A stretch of 17,302 nucleotides of DNA from DASZMJ01 sp035551935 (GTDB taxonomy: Bacteria > Planctomycetota > Planctomycetia > Isosphaerales > Isosphaeraceae): the NCBI GenBank assembly GCA_035551935.1, contig DASZMJ010000474.1, positions 1-17,302 of the forward strand, given 5' to 3'. Positions 6,489 to 13,100 of this stretch are shown here, one piece after another. Position numbers and translations under genes: made by a program. Within the stretch, counting starts at the first letter, position 1. Each line of letters begins with the position of its first letter. The notes beneath the pieces were generated by a model. The model worked only from the letters and a program-made list of their open reading frames with translations, searched no databases and had not been told where the DNA came from.

Positions 6489-7844
6489 GTGGCGGGGACC
6501 CGGATCGCCAGCGTCTCGGGCCTGCGGGGGGTCGTCGGCGACGGGCTCGACCCGGTCGTGGTGACCGAGTTCGCGGCGGCCTACGCGGCCGGCTGCGACG
6601 GCAAGGAGATCGTCGTCGGCCACGACGGCCGGGCCTCGGCCCCCGTCTTCGTCGGCGCCGTCGTGGCCGGGCTCACGGCCACGGGCCGCGACGTCCTCCT
6701 CGCCGGGCCGACGGCCACGCCGACGCTCGGCACGCTCGTCCGCGACCTCGGCCTCGCCGGCGGCATCCAGGTCTCGGCCTCGCACAACCCGGCCGAGTAC
6801 AACGGCCTGAAGTTCTTCCAGCCCGAGGGGATGGTGCTCGGCCCCGAGCAAGGCCGGGCGTTGCTCGAGCGGGTCGAGCGTCGCGAGTTCGGCTGGGTCG
6901 GCCCGGCGCACCTGGGCAAGGTCCGCGAACTTTACGACCCCGACGACCGTCACCTCGCCCGCGTCCTCGACACCGTCGAGGAATCTCGCGTGCAGGCACG
7001 GAGGTTCAAGGTCGTCCTCGACGCTTGCCACGGCGCCGGCGGCCAGGCGGCCGGCCGGCTCTTCCAGGCCCTGGGTTGCAAGGCCATCGTCCTGGGCGGT
7101 ACGCCCGACGGTCTCTACGACCATCCCCCCGAGCCGACCGAAACGAACCTGGCCGGCCTCGCCGCGATCGTGCCGGCGGTCGGGGCGGCCGTCGGCTTCG
7201 CGCAGGACCCCGACGCCGACCGCCTCGCGATCATCGACGAGAAGGGGCGCTACATCGGCGAGGAGCTGACCCTGGCCCTGGCCGCATTGCATCGCCTCTC
7301 GCAGGTGCGCGGGCCGGTCGTGCTGAACCTCTCGACCTCTCGGGTCGCGGAGGAACTGGCCGGCCGCCGCGGTTGCCCGGTCGTCCGGACGCCGGTCGGC
7401 GAGATCCACGTCGTCGAGGCGATGCGGGCCGTCGGGGCGGTGCTCGGCGGCGAAGGGAACGGGGGAGTCATCGACCCGCGCGTCGGCTTCGTCCGAGATA
7501 GCCTCGTGGCGATGGCGCTGGTCCTCGATCTGATGGCGGCGACCGGCATGCCGTTGTCGCAACTGGTCGACGGACTCCCGAAATACGCCATGCTCAAGAC
7601 GAAGTTCCCTCGCGGCCCCCGGCCGGTCGCGGGGCTGTTCGACGCCCTGGCCGACGCCTTCCCCGACGCCAGGGTCGACCGCCGCGACGGCCTCCGGCTC
7701 GACTGGGGGGACCGCTGGGCCCACGTCCGTTCGAGCAATACCGAGCCGATCGTCCGCGTGATCGTCGAGGCCATGGATGAACGTGCGGCGGCCGCGCTGG
7801 CCGAGGACCTTGGCCACCGGCTGGTCCCGGGAGAATCCGCTTGA
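6489..7844 (+). CDS. glmM: Alpha-D-phosphohexomutase, probably phosphoglucosamine mutase
   Basis: A 451-residue enzyme with all four phosphohexomutase landmarks: active-site serine loop SASHNP at 96-101 (phosphoserine S98), magnesium loop DPDADR at 240-245, sugar-binding GEGNGG at 321-326 and phosphate-binding RSSNTEP at 414-420. The family moves phosphate between C1 and C6 of hexose phosphates in the cytoplasm. The GlmM role (glucosamine-6-phosphate to glucosamine-1-phosphate for cell-wall and sugar-nucleotide synthesis) is the best guess, but DPDADR and the SGLRG start are closer to archaeal-type GlmM/PMM/PGM proteins than to the classical bacterial GTDGIRG/DGDGDR form, so phosphomannomutase or phosphoglucomutase is possible. 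Start is GTG at 6489, preceded by GGGTGGAG; the open frame extends much further upstream without family similarity. The stop overlaps the next gene's start. Confidence 0.88.
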   Translation: MAGTRIASVSGLRGVVGDGLDPVVVTEFAAAYAAGCDGKEIVVGHDGRASAPVFVGAVVAGLTATGRDVLLAGPTATPTLGTLVRDLGLAGGIQVSASHNPAEYNGLKFFQPEGMVLGPEQGRALLERVERREFGWVGPAHLGKVRELYDPDDRHLARVLDTVEESRVQARRFKVVLDACHGAGGQAAGRLFQALGCKAIVLGGTPDGLYDHPPEPTETNLAGLAAIVPAVGAAVGFAQDPDADRLAIIDEKGRYIGEELTLALAALHRLSQVRGPVVLNLSTSRVAEELAGRRGCPVVRTPVGEIHVVEAMRAVGAVLGGEGNGGVIDPRVGFVRDSLVAMALVLDLMAATGMPLSQLVDGLPKYAMLKTKFPRGPRPVAGLFDALADAFPDARVDRRDGLRLDWGDRWAHVRSSNTEPIVRVIVEAMDERAAAALAEDLGHRLVPGESA

Positions 7845-8599
7845 ACTGGCCGAGCTTCGACCCACCGCCGAAGGTCGCGTTCATCGACGTCGACGGCACC
7901 TTGCTGGCCGAGACGACGACGTACCTCTTCGCGCGCATCCTCAAGCGACGTGGGCTGATCCGGCGGTCGTTCGTGCTCCGCGCGATGTACCACGGCCTCC
8001 AGCACCGCTTCGGCCGGCTCGACTACGGCCGGCTCGTCGCCTTCGGGCTCCGGAGCATCTCCAAGCTGCCGATCGTCGAGCTGGAGCGGATCGCCTACGA
8101 GAACTTCGTCGAGCACGTCCGCCCCCGATTGTACGAGGGGGTCGTCGAGCACGTCGCGGGGCTCCGCCGCTCGGGGACGGCCGCCGTGCTCGTCTCGTCG
8201 TCGCCGGGGATCGTCATCGAGCCCCTCAGCCTGTATCTCGGGTGCGTCGATACGATCACGACTCCGGTCCGTATCGAGCGCGGTCGACTCGTCGGAACGG
8301 GTGACGGGCCACCGTGTTACGGCGAAGGCAAGCGCTATTGGGCGCGGCGCTGGGCCGACGATCGCGGAATCACCATGGACGAAACGGTCGCCTACGCGGA
8401 TAATTGGAGTGATCGGGCGTTGCTGGAGGCGGCGGGCCGGGCGGTGGTCGTCCACCCCCACCGCAAGCTCCGTCGCCTGGCCTTGCAACGCGGCTGGACG
8501 ATCGTCCGGCCCCGCCGGTCCCGGGTCGGCCGCGACGGCACGACCGGGACCCCGGGCTTGACGCCCCGGCGAGAATCCGGCGGCGAGGCATCCGTTTGA
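7841..8599 (+). CDS. HAD-superfamily subfamily IB phosphatase
   Basis: A 252-residue haloacid dehalogenase-fold hydrolase related to phosphoserine phosphatases. Motif I is DVDGT at 16-20 (nucleophile D16, acid/base D18), motif II is in the VLVSSSPG segment (about 117-123), the motif III lysine is likely K164 and motif IV is DNWSD at 187-191. A cap region of helices fills about 25-105. It should remove phosphate from a small cytoplasmic metabolite; the substrate cannot be read from sequence, and neither SerB nor lipid-phosphate phosphatase can be excluded. Translation starts at TTG (7841), preceded by GGGAGA, and this codon overlaps the mutase stop (7842-7844), indicating translational coupling. 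The C-terminal 30 residues are basic and low-complexity. Confidence 0.85.
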   Translation: MNWPSFDPPPKVAFIDVDGTLLAETTTYLFARILKRRGLIRRSFVLRAMYHGLQHRFGRLDYGRLVAFGLRSISKLPIVELERIAYENFVEHVRPRLYEGVVEHVAGLRRSGTAAVLVSSSPGIVIEPLSLYLGCVDTITTPVRIERGRLVGTGDGPPCYGEGKRYWARRWADDRGITMDETVAYADNWSDRALLEAAGRAVVVHPHRKLRRLALQRGWTIVRPRRSRVGRDGTTGTPGLTPRRESGGEASV

Positions 8600-8676
8600 G
8601 GGCGAACGGGCCCGGCGTCGGGCCGACGATTCTCTCGCCCGTGGACAGGTCGGCGATTCTCAGGAGCGGATCGGGC

Positions 8677-9339
8677 ATGGCCGAATCCATTCACAACCCC
8701 GAGCCCGGCCGGGCCGCCCGCGGCTCGCGGCGGGTGCCGTCGGCGATGGCCCTGGTCGTCGGCCTCGCGGCCCTGACGGCGCAGGCGAGCGAGTCGGACC
8801 TCGTCCGCGACATCCAGCGCTATTGTGCCGTCTGCTGGCGGAACGCCCACCTCGACCCCGGCCTCTGGGACGACTGCACGCAGGAGGTCTGCTGCCGGCT
8901 GCTGGCCAAGGCCCGCGTCGGCGAGCTCGACCTGAACCTCGTGCTGGCCGACGACACCCCCGAGCGTCGCGAGCTGGTCCGCGCCATCGACATGGTCCGC
9001 AAGCGGGTCCAGCGTGCCCGGCGGCACCAGGCCCTCGACGAGCAGCTCGCCCCCGGTTCCGACCGAGATCGCCAGGACCGCGACCGTCGCGAGCTGGGCG
9101 AGATCCTCGAGGCCGCCCGCCGCGCCGTCCTGACCGCGCGGCAGGACCGGATCGTCGAGCTCTGGACCCGCGGCTGGACCGTCCCCGAGATCGGCGAGGC
9201 CCTGAAACTCCCCGTCGCCCGCGTCAGCGACGAGAAGTACAAGGCCCTTCGCAAGCTCGAACGCCACCTCGCCGGCCGCCGCGACGACCTCGACCTCGGC
9301 CCCGAGCCCCTCGCCGTCGAGGAGCGTCGGGTCGGCTGA
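8677..9339 (+). CDS. ECF-like sigma-70 family factor with cysteine-rich region 2
   Basis: A 220-residue protein. Residues about 40-80 look like sigma region 2 (helices with the WDDCTQEV segment equivalent to the D-x2-Q core-binding/-10 helix), a charged linker follows (about 115-150), and residues about 153-198 form a region 4 helix-turn-helix (WTVPEIGEALKLPVARVS) for -35 recognition. It should direct RNA polymerase to a small regulon. Region 2 holds five cysteines, C50 and C53 as a CxxC, then C67, C72 and C73. No anti-sigma gene is adjacent. The ATG at 8677 has AGGAG 10 bases upstream; in-frame TTG at 8596 and GTG at 8641 are alternatives, and the former would overlap the HAD stop. A low-complexity N-terminus precedes region 2. 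Confidence 0.75.
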   Translation: MAESIHNPEPGRAARGSRRVPSAMALVVGLAALTAQASESDLVRDIQRYCAVCWRNAHLDPGLWDDCTQEVCCRLLAKARVGELDLNLVLADDTPERRELVRAIDMVRKRVQRARRHQALDEQLAPGSDRDRQDRDRRELGEILEAARRAVLTARQDRIVELWTRGWTVPEIGEALKLPVARVSDEKYKALRKLERHLAGRRDDLDLGPEPLAVEERRVG

Positions 9340-9405
9340 CCCGATCGTCGAGATCCGGACACGAACGGGGAAAGGCTCCGAGTCTTCGAGGGCCCGTCCC
9401 CGTCC

Positions 9406-9434
9406 TTGTTCCGCGCGCCTTCGCGCGCCATAAT
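9406..9434 (+). promoter_or_regulatory. Sigma-70-like promoter with palindromic spacer, upstream of the SDR gene
   Basis: TTGTTC at 9406-9411 and CATAAT at 9429-9434 are separated by exactly 17 bases. The spacer (9412-9428) is almost entirely an inverted repeat, CGCGCG at 9412-9417 and 9422-9427, that could bind a regulator or form a hairpin. Predicted transcription would start near 9441, about 65 bases before the SDR start codon, giving the SDR and sugar-isomerase genes their own promoter. Confidence 0.55.
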
Positions 9435-9476
9435 CGCCCGCCGAGGACGTCAGGCCAATGAACCATGACAAATGAC

Positions 9477-9494
9477 CGCGGCCGCCGGGCCGCG
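9477..9494 (+). promoter_or_regulatory. GC hairpin just upstream of the SDR start codon
   Basis: Positions 9477-9483 pair with 9488-9494 (7 G/C pairs, 4-base loop). The hairpin ends 11 bases before the ATG at 9506, in the place where a ribosome binding site would lie, and no good Shine-Dalgarno sequence is seen. The segment around it repeats AATGACC (9471-9477 and 9505-9511). An effect on translation is inference. Confidence 0.35.
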
Positions 9495-9505
9495 ACCACG
9501 GACCA

Positions 9506-10306
9506 ATGACCAACTCAGGCGAACGACGCGCGGCGCTGGTAACCGGGTCGGGCCGGGGGATCGGGCTGGGGATCGCCAGGGCGCTGGCGGCGGAGGGTTA
9601 TGGGGTCGCGCTGGCGGACCTGGACGGAGACTCGTCGCGGAGCGAGGCGGAGGCCCTCAGACGCGAGGGGCGCGACGCGATCGGCCTGACGCTCGACGTG
9701 GCCGACGCGGCGGCGTGGGAGGCGGCGGTGGCCGAGGTCGTGAAGCACTTCGGCGGCCTCGACGTGCTCGTCAACAACGCAGGGATCAGCCCGAGGAGCA
9801 CGCTCGAATCGACGGACGAGGCGCTCTGGGAGCGGACCCTGGCGACGAACCTCAAGGGGCCGTGGCTGGGGACGAAGGCCGCGTGGCAGGCGCTGCGGTC
9901 GCGGAAGGGGACGGTAATCAACATCGGCTCGACGCATGCGACCCTGCCGATGAAGGGTTTGTTTGCCTATTGCGTGAGCAAGGCGGGCCTGCTCGGCCTG
10001 ACGCGGCAGGTGGCCGTCGAGGGGCTCGACGAGGTGACGTGCAACATGGTCGCCCCCGGCTGGGTCGCCTCGCCCGGCGAGCGTGCGATCCAGGCGACCG
10101 AGGGGCGGCCCGACTTCCCCGCGGGCATCCGCAACATGTCGAGCGCCGAGGACGTCGGCGCGGCGGTCGTCTACCTCGCCGGGCCCGCGGCGCGTCGCAT
10201 CACCGGCGATGTGCTCCACCTCGACGGCGGCCTCCACGCCATCGGCGACGTCGCCCTCATCCACCACCCCCGCCCCGGAAGTGACGTGGAGGATCGATCC
10301 TCATGA
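9506..10306 (+). CDS. SDR-family NAD(P)-dependent oxidoreductase
   Basis: A 266-residue classical short-chain dehydrogenase/reductase. TGSGRGIG at 13-20 is the dinucleotide-binding glycine motif, D38 and D40 at the end of the second strand favour NAD over NADP, NNAG is at 90-93, and the catalytic residues N115, S142, Y155 and K159 (YCVSK) are all present. It probably oxidises a hydroxyl of a sugar, sugar acid or similar polar alcohol in the cytoplasm; substrate specificity cannot be read. The last residues beyond the usual GGxH end (about 248-266) are an extra tail. The start ATG at 9506 has a weak ribosome binding site. The stop overlaps the start of the next gene by four bases (ATGA, 10303-10306), so the two are co-translated. 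Confidence 0.9.
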   Translation: MTNSGERRAALVTGSGRGIGLGIARALAAEGYGVALADLDGDSSRSEAEALRREGRDAIGLTLDVADAAAWEAAVAEVVKHFGGLDVLVNNAGISPRSTLESTDEALWERTLATNLKGPWLGTKAAWQALRSRKGTVINIGSTHATLPMKGLFAYCVSKAGLLGLTRQVAVEGLDEVTCNMVAPGWVASPGERAIQATEGRPDFPAGIRNMSSAEDVGAAVVYLAGPAARRITGDVLHLDGGLHAIGDVALIHHPRPGSDVEDRSS

Positions 10307-11118
10307 GCGAATTCGTCTATTGCCTGAACACCAGCACGATCCGCCCGGCCCCGTTGCTCGACAAGGTCCGGATCGCCGGCCAGCTCGGCTACCAGGCCAT
10401 CGAGCCCTGGAACGACGAGGTCGACGATTATCTGCGACGAGGCGGCACGATCGCCGTGCTGAACCGGGCCCTCGCCGACGCGGGCCTCAAGGTCGTGAGC
10501 ATGATCGCCCTGCACGGCTGGATCACGGCCGAAGGGGAGGAATACCGCCGTGTCCTCGACGACTGCCGACGGCGCATGGACCAGGCGGCGGCGCTCGGGA
10601 GCCCGTACATCGTCGCGAGCCCGCCGCACGAGGTCGTGGACCTGGGCCTCGCGGCGAATCGCTACGCCGAATTGCTCGAACTGGGCCGCGAGGCCGGGGT
10701 GAAGCCGGCGATGGAGTTCCTCGGCTTCGTCGCCGGGATCAAGGACGTGCAAAGCGCGCTGGAGATCGCCGACGGCTCGGGCGACCCCGACGCGACGGTC
10801 GTCGCCGACGTCTTCCACATGATGCGTGGCGGCGGGTCGATCGACGACCTCTTGCAGATCCGGGGCGATCGCCTGGCGATCTTCCACATCAACGACCTGC
10901 CCGACCGGCCGCCGCCGACCGAGCAGACCGACGCCGACCGCGTCCTGCCCGGCGACGGCATCGCCGACCTGCCGCGCGTGATTTCGAACCTGCGATCGAT
11001 CGGCTACCGCGGCCCGCTCTCGCTCGAGCTGTTCAATCCGACCCTCTGGGCCCGCGACCCGAGCGAGGTCGCCCGCAACGGCCTGGAGCGGGTGCGGGCG
11101 CTCGTCGAGGGGCGTTAG
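10303..11118 (+). CDS. Sugar phosphate isomerase/epimerase family TIM-barrel protein
   Basis: A 271-residue member of the xylose isomerase-like TIM-barrel family (the fold of IolE, IolI and hydroxypyruvate isomerase). Expected metal-site residues appear in order: E138 (AMEFLGF), D169 and H172 (VADVFHM), H195 (FHINDLPD) and E242 (LSLELFN). It likely isomerises, epimerises or dehydrates a sugar or inositol derivative using a divalent metal. The ATG at 10303 overlaps the SDR stop, which supports a shared catabolic pathway such as sugar-acid or inositol breakdown. The stop codon TAG at 11116-11118 overlaps the stop of the convergent thioredoxin gene, leaving no room for a terminator between them. 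Confidence 0.87.
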   Translation: MSEFVYCLNTSTIRPAPLLDKVRIAGQLGYQAIEPWNDEVDDYLRRGGTIAVLNRALADAGLKVVSMIALHGWITAEGEEYRRVLDDCRRRMDQAAALGSPYIVASPPHEVVDLGLAANRYAELLELGREAGVKPAMEFLGFVAGIKDVQSALEIADGSGDPDATVVADVFHMMRGGGSIDDLLQIRGDRLAIFHINDLPDRPPPTEQTDADRVLPGDGIADLPRVISNLRSIGYRGPLSLELFNPTLWARDPSEVARNGLERVRALVEGR

Positions 11119-12095
11119 ATTCCCTCCTTGTCCTCGGGATCGATCCCCTGCTGCTTCAGGGAGTCTTTCAGTCGCTGGAGCATGGCGGCGCCTTTTCGCT
11201 TGCGGTCGGCCGAGACCCCCTCGACCTTCTGGGCGGCTTCGAGCTCCTTGAAGCTTTCCTTGTACTTGTCCTGGCCGTAATAGCAGAGGGCGGCCTGGTA
11301 GCGGGCGTGGAAGACGTCCGAGGGATCCTTGCCGATCGTGGCGGCCTTCCGGAAGAGTGCGATGGCCTTGTCGAGCAGGGCGACGCCCTTGTCGACGTCG
11401 CCGAGCTGGATGGCCTCCTGGCCTTTGCTCTTGTAGGCGTCCGCGACGGCGTTCGAGAGCCTGGCCAGCCTCCCTTGCTTGTCCTCGGGGTCGCGCTTCT
11501 CGCCCTCGTCGAGGAGCTTGCGCGCCGCGTCGGGGTTCCCACGCTCGACATAGGCGTTGACGAGCCTGGCGAGGGCCTTCGGGTCGCTCGGGTCCTTCTC
11601 GTAGGCCTGCTCGGTCGCGGGGAATCTGCGGAAGGCGGCCTCGATCGTGTTCATCTTCTCCGTGAATGGCCCGCCCTTTTCGAATCCGAGGATCTTGCCG
11701 ACGACGTCGCCGCCGTCCTTGCCCGCGGTCTGCGGGTCGAGGAAGAGGATCGTCGGATAAGCCTGGACTTCGAGCATCTTGGCGAGGTGCTCACCCTCCT
11801 TCTCGGCGTCGAGCTTCAAGGAGACAAACTTTTCCGACGCGGCGATGACCTTCCCGTCGGTATACGTCTCCGACTCGAGCATGCGGCAGGGGCCGCACCA
11901 GACGGTGTAGAAGTCGATCATGATCGGCTTGTTCGCCGCGCGGGCGGCCTTGACGGCCTCCTCGTACGACTTGGCCCAGGCGATCTCCTTCTTGTCCTTG
12001 GCCCGGTCCTTCGCCTTCTCGTCGGCCCGGGCCGGCAGGGCGACCCCGAGGGCGATGGCGGCCAGGATGCCGATCCGCCAGGTTCCGCGTCGCAT
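11115..12095 (-). CDS. Exported thioredoxin-fold protein with helical repeat C-terminus
   Basis: A 326-residue protein. A signal peptide (residues 1-24, MRRGTWRIGILAAIALGVALPARA) precedes a lysine/aspartate-rich stretch and a thioredoxin fold (about 38-160) with the redox motif WCGPC at 66-70 and the cis-proline P114. It resembles DsbD-C-terminal/thioredoxin_7-like domains (KPIMIDFYTVWCGPC). Residues about 165-310 are helical and TPR-like (paired segments such as about 172-199 and 265-292), probably for protein binding. It should act as a periplasmic thiol oxidoreductase; partner unknown. The ATG at 12095 is chosen because the signal peptide starts there; a longer frame reaches 12203 but runs across a promoter. 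A promoter with perfect TTGACA lies upstream (12174-12203). Confidence 0.85.
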   Translation of the reverse strand: MRRGTWRIGILAAIALGVALPARADEKAKDRAKDKKEIAWAKSYEEAVKAARAANKPIMIDFYTVWCGPCRMLESETYTDGKVIAASEKFVSLKLDAEKEGEHLAKMLEVQAYPTILFLDPQTAGKDGGDVVGKILGFEKGGPFTEKMNTIEAAFRRFPATEQAYEKDPSDPKALARLVNAYVERGNPDAARKLLDEGEKRDPEDKQGRLARLSNAVADAYKSKGQEAIQLGDVDKGVALLDKAIALFRKAATIGKDPSDVFHARYQAALCYYGQDKYKESFKELEAAQKVEGVSADRKRKGAAMLQRLKDSLKQQGIDPEDKEGI

Positions 12096-12173
12096 ACGAT
12101 CCGTCCCCTTTCTCTCGGGCCGCCTCCCGCGCGAAGGACGAGCGGGCCGGCGGCCGTCGTACCCGCGACCCCC

Positions 12174-12203
12174 ATTGGATGTCGGATTCGTGATGATTGT
12201 CAA
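12174..12203 (-). promoter_or_regulatory. Sigma-70-like promoter for the thioredoxin-fold gene
   Basis: On the minus strand TTGACA (12198-12203) is followed after 18 bases by TCCAAT (12174-12179). The -35 box overlaps the stop codon and last codon of the upstream aldolase gene. The predicted start lies about 70 bases before the ATG at 12095. The -35 is a perfect match and the -10 matches at four of six positions. Confidence 0.5.
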
Positions 12204-12997
12204 TACTTCGCCAGTTCGCCGCCGACCAGCTCGGGATGGACCTGGCGCGCCAGGTTGGCCACGCCGTCGAGCATCATCTTCAATTCACTGCCGACGGCGA
12301 GGAACCGCCAGCCCTCCTCGATCCGGCGCAAGGCGTCGGCGGCCGTGCCGACGTGGATGCCGCTGGGGACGCCGTGCCGCGCGGCGGCCTCGCGGATGCG
12401 GCGGAGCACGTCCTCGAAGGCCTCCTTCTCCGGCGGCGTGCCGTCCGGCGCCCGGAGCGAGGCCGTCAGGTCGTTGGGGCCGACGAAGATCGCGTCGATG
12501 CCGGGCACGGCGTAGATCTCATCCGCGCGCTCGACGGCCAGGATGTGCTCGGTCTGGATGACGACGAGGATCTCGTCGTCGGCGCGGAGGAAATACTCCT
12601 CGGCGGTGGTGCCGTAGTTCATCGCGTGCAGGCCGCCGCCGACGGAGCGGTTGCCGCGGGGGGGGTACTTCGTGGCGGCGACGATCGCGCGGGCCTCGTC
12701 GGCGTCCATGACCATCGGCGCCACGATGCCCATCGCGCCGCAGTCGAGGACCGACTTGATGTACTCGTGCCGGTGCGCCGGCACCCGCGCCAGGGGCACG
12801 CAGCCGGCGTCGGCGATGACGCCGAACATCATCGCCGCGGTCTGGATGTCGGTGTGGGTGTGCTCCATGTCGACGGTCAGCCAGGGCAGGCCGAGCCTCC
12901 CCAGGAACCGCGCCGCCACGATGCTCCCCAGCGACAACCAGGTGCCGACCTGCGGCCGCCCGTCGCGCAACGCCTTCTTGACCGGATTCGCTTTCAA
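12200..12997 (-). CDS. HpcH/HpaI-family class II aldolase
   Basis: A 265-residue protein of the HpcH/HpaI family, metal-dependent aldolases that cleave 2-keto-3-deoxy sugar acids or related 4-hydroxy-2-oxo acids to pyruvate plus an aldehyde (for example HpaI, GarL, RhmA). The family residues are present: H46 in VDMEH, R71, E150 in the QTEH segment and D176 in GPND, falling almost exactly at the numbering of E. coli HpaI. I chose TTG at 12997 as the start because GAGGGA precedes it and MKANPVKKALRDGRPQVGTW matches the usual N-terminus. A GTG at 13060 would add 21 residues that look non-coding and lacks a ribosome binding site. Substrate cannot be set from sequence. A role alongside the SDR/TIM-barrel pair about 1 kb away is possible. 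Confidence 0.88.
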   Translation of the reverse strand: MKANPVKKALRDGRPQVGTWLSLGSIVAARFLGRLGLPWLTVDMEHTHTDIQTAAMMFGVIADAGCVPLARVPAHRHEYIKSVLDCGAMGIVAPMVMDADEARAIVAATKYPPRGNRSVGGGLHAMNYGTTAEEYFLRADDEILVVIQTEHILAVERADEIYAVPGIDAIFVGPNDLTASLRAPDGTPPEKEAFEDVLRRIREAAARHGVPSGIHVGTAADALRRIEEGWRFLAVGSELKMMLDGVANLARQVHPELVGGELAKY

Positions 12998-13100
12998 GGT
13001 CCCTCGCCCCCTTGCTTCGGGTAGTCCCGCGATCCTGTCGACCCGTCGCGAGTCTGACACGGCCGCCGGCCCCGGGCAAGGGGCGAGGGGACCGTGACGA

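Noticed and set aside
6459..7865. A 468-codon minus-strand open frame opposite the phosphohexomutase
   Set aside because: The plus frame has all four phosphohexomutase motifs; the opposite frame has no family features.
9340..9505. The CAATGACC-like repeats before the SDR gene as a tandem repeat array
   Set aside because: Only two exact 7-base copies and a few loose variants are present, too few to call an array.
10083..12515. An 810-codon plus-strand open frame spanning the sugar-isomerase, thioredoxin and aldolase genes
   Set aside because: It crosses three well-supported genes in other frames or on the other strand, and its composition changes at each of them, showing it is an accident of codon bias.
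13058..13060. GTG as start of the HpaI-type aldolase
   Set aside because: It lacks a ribosome binding site and adds 21 residues outside the family; TTG at 12997 restores the usual N-terminus and the expected positions of catalytic residues.
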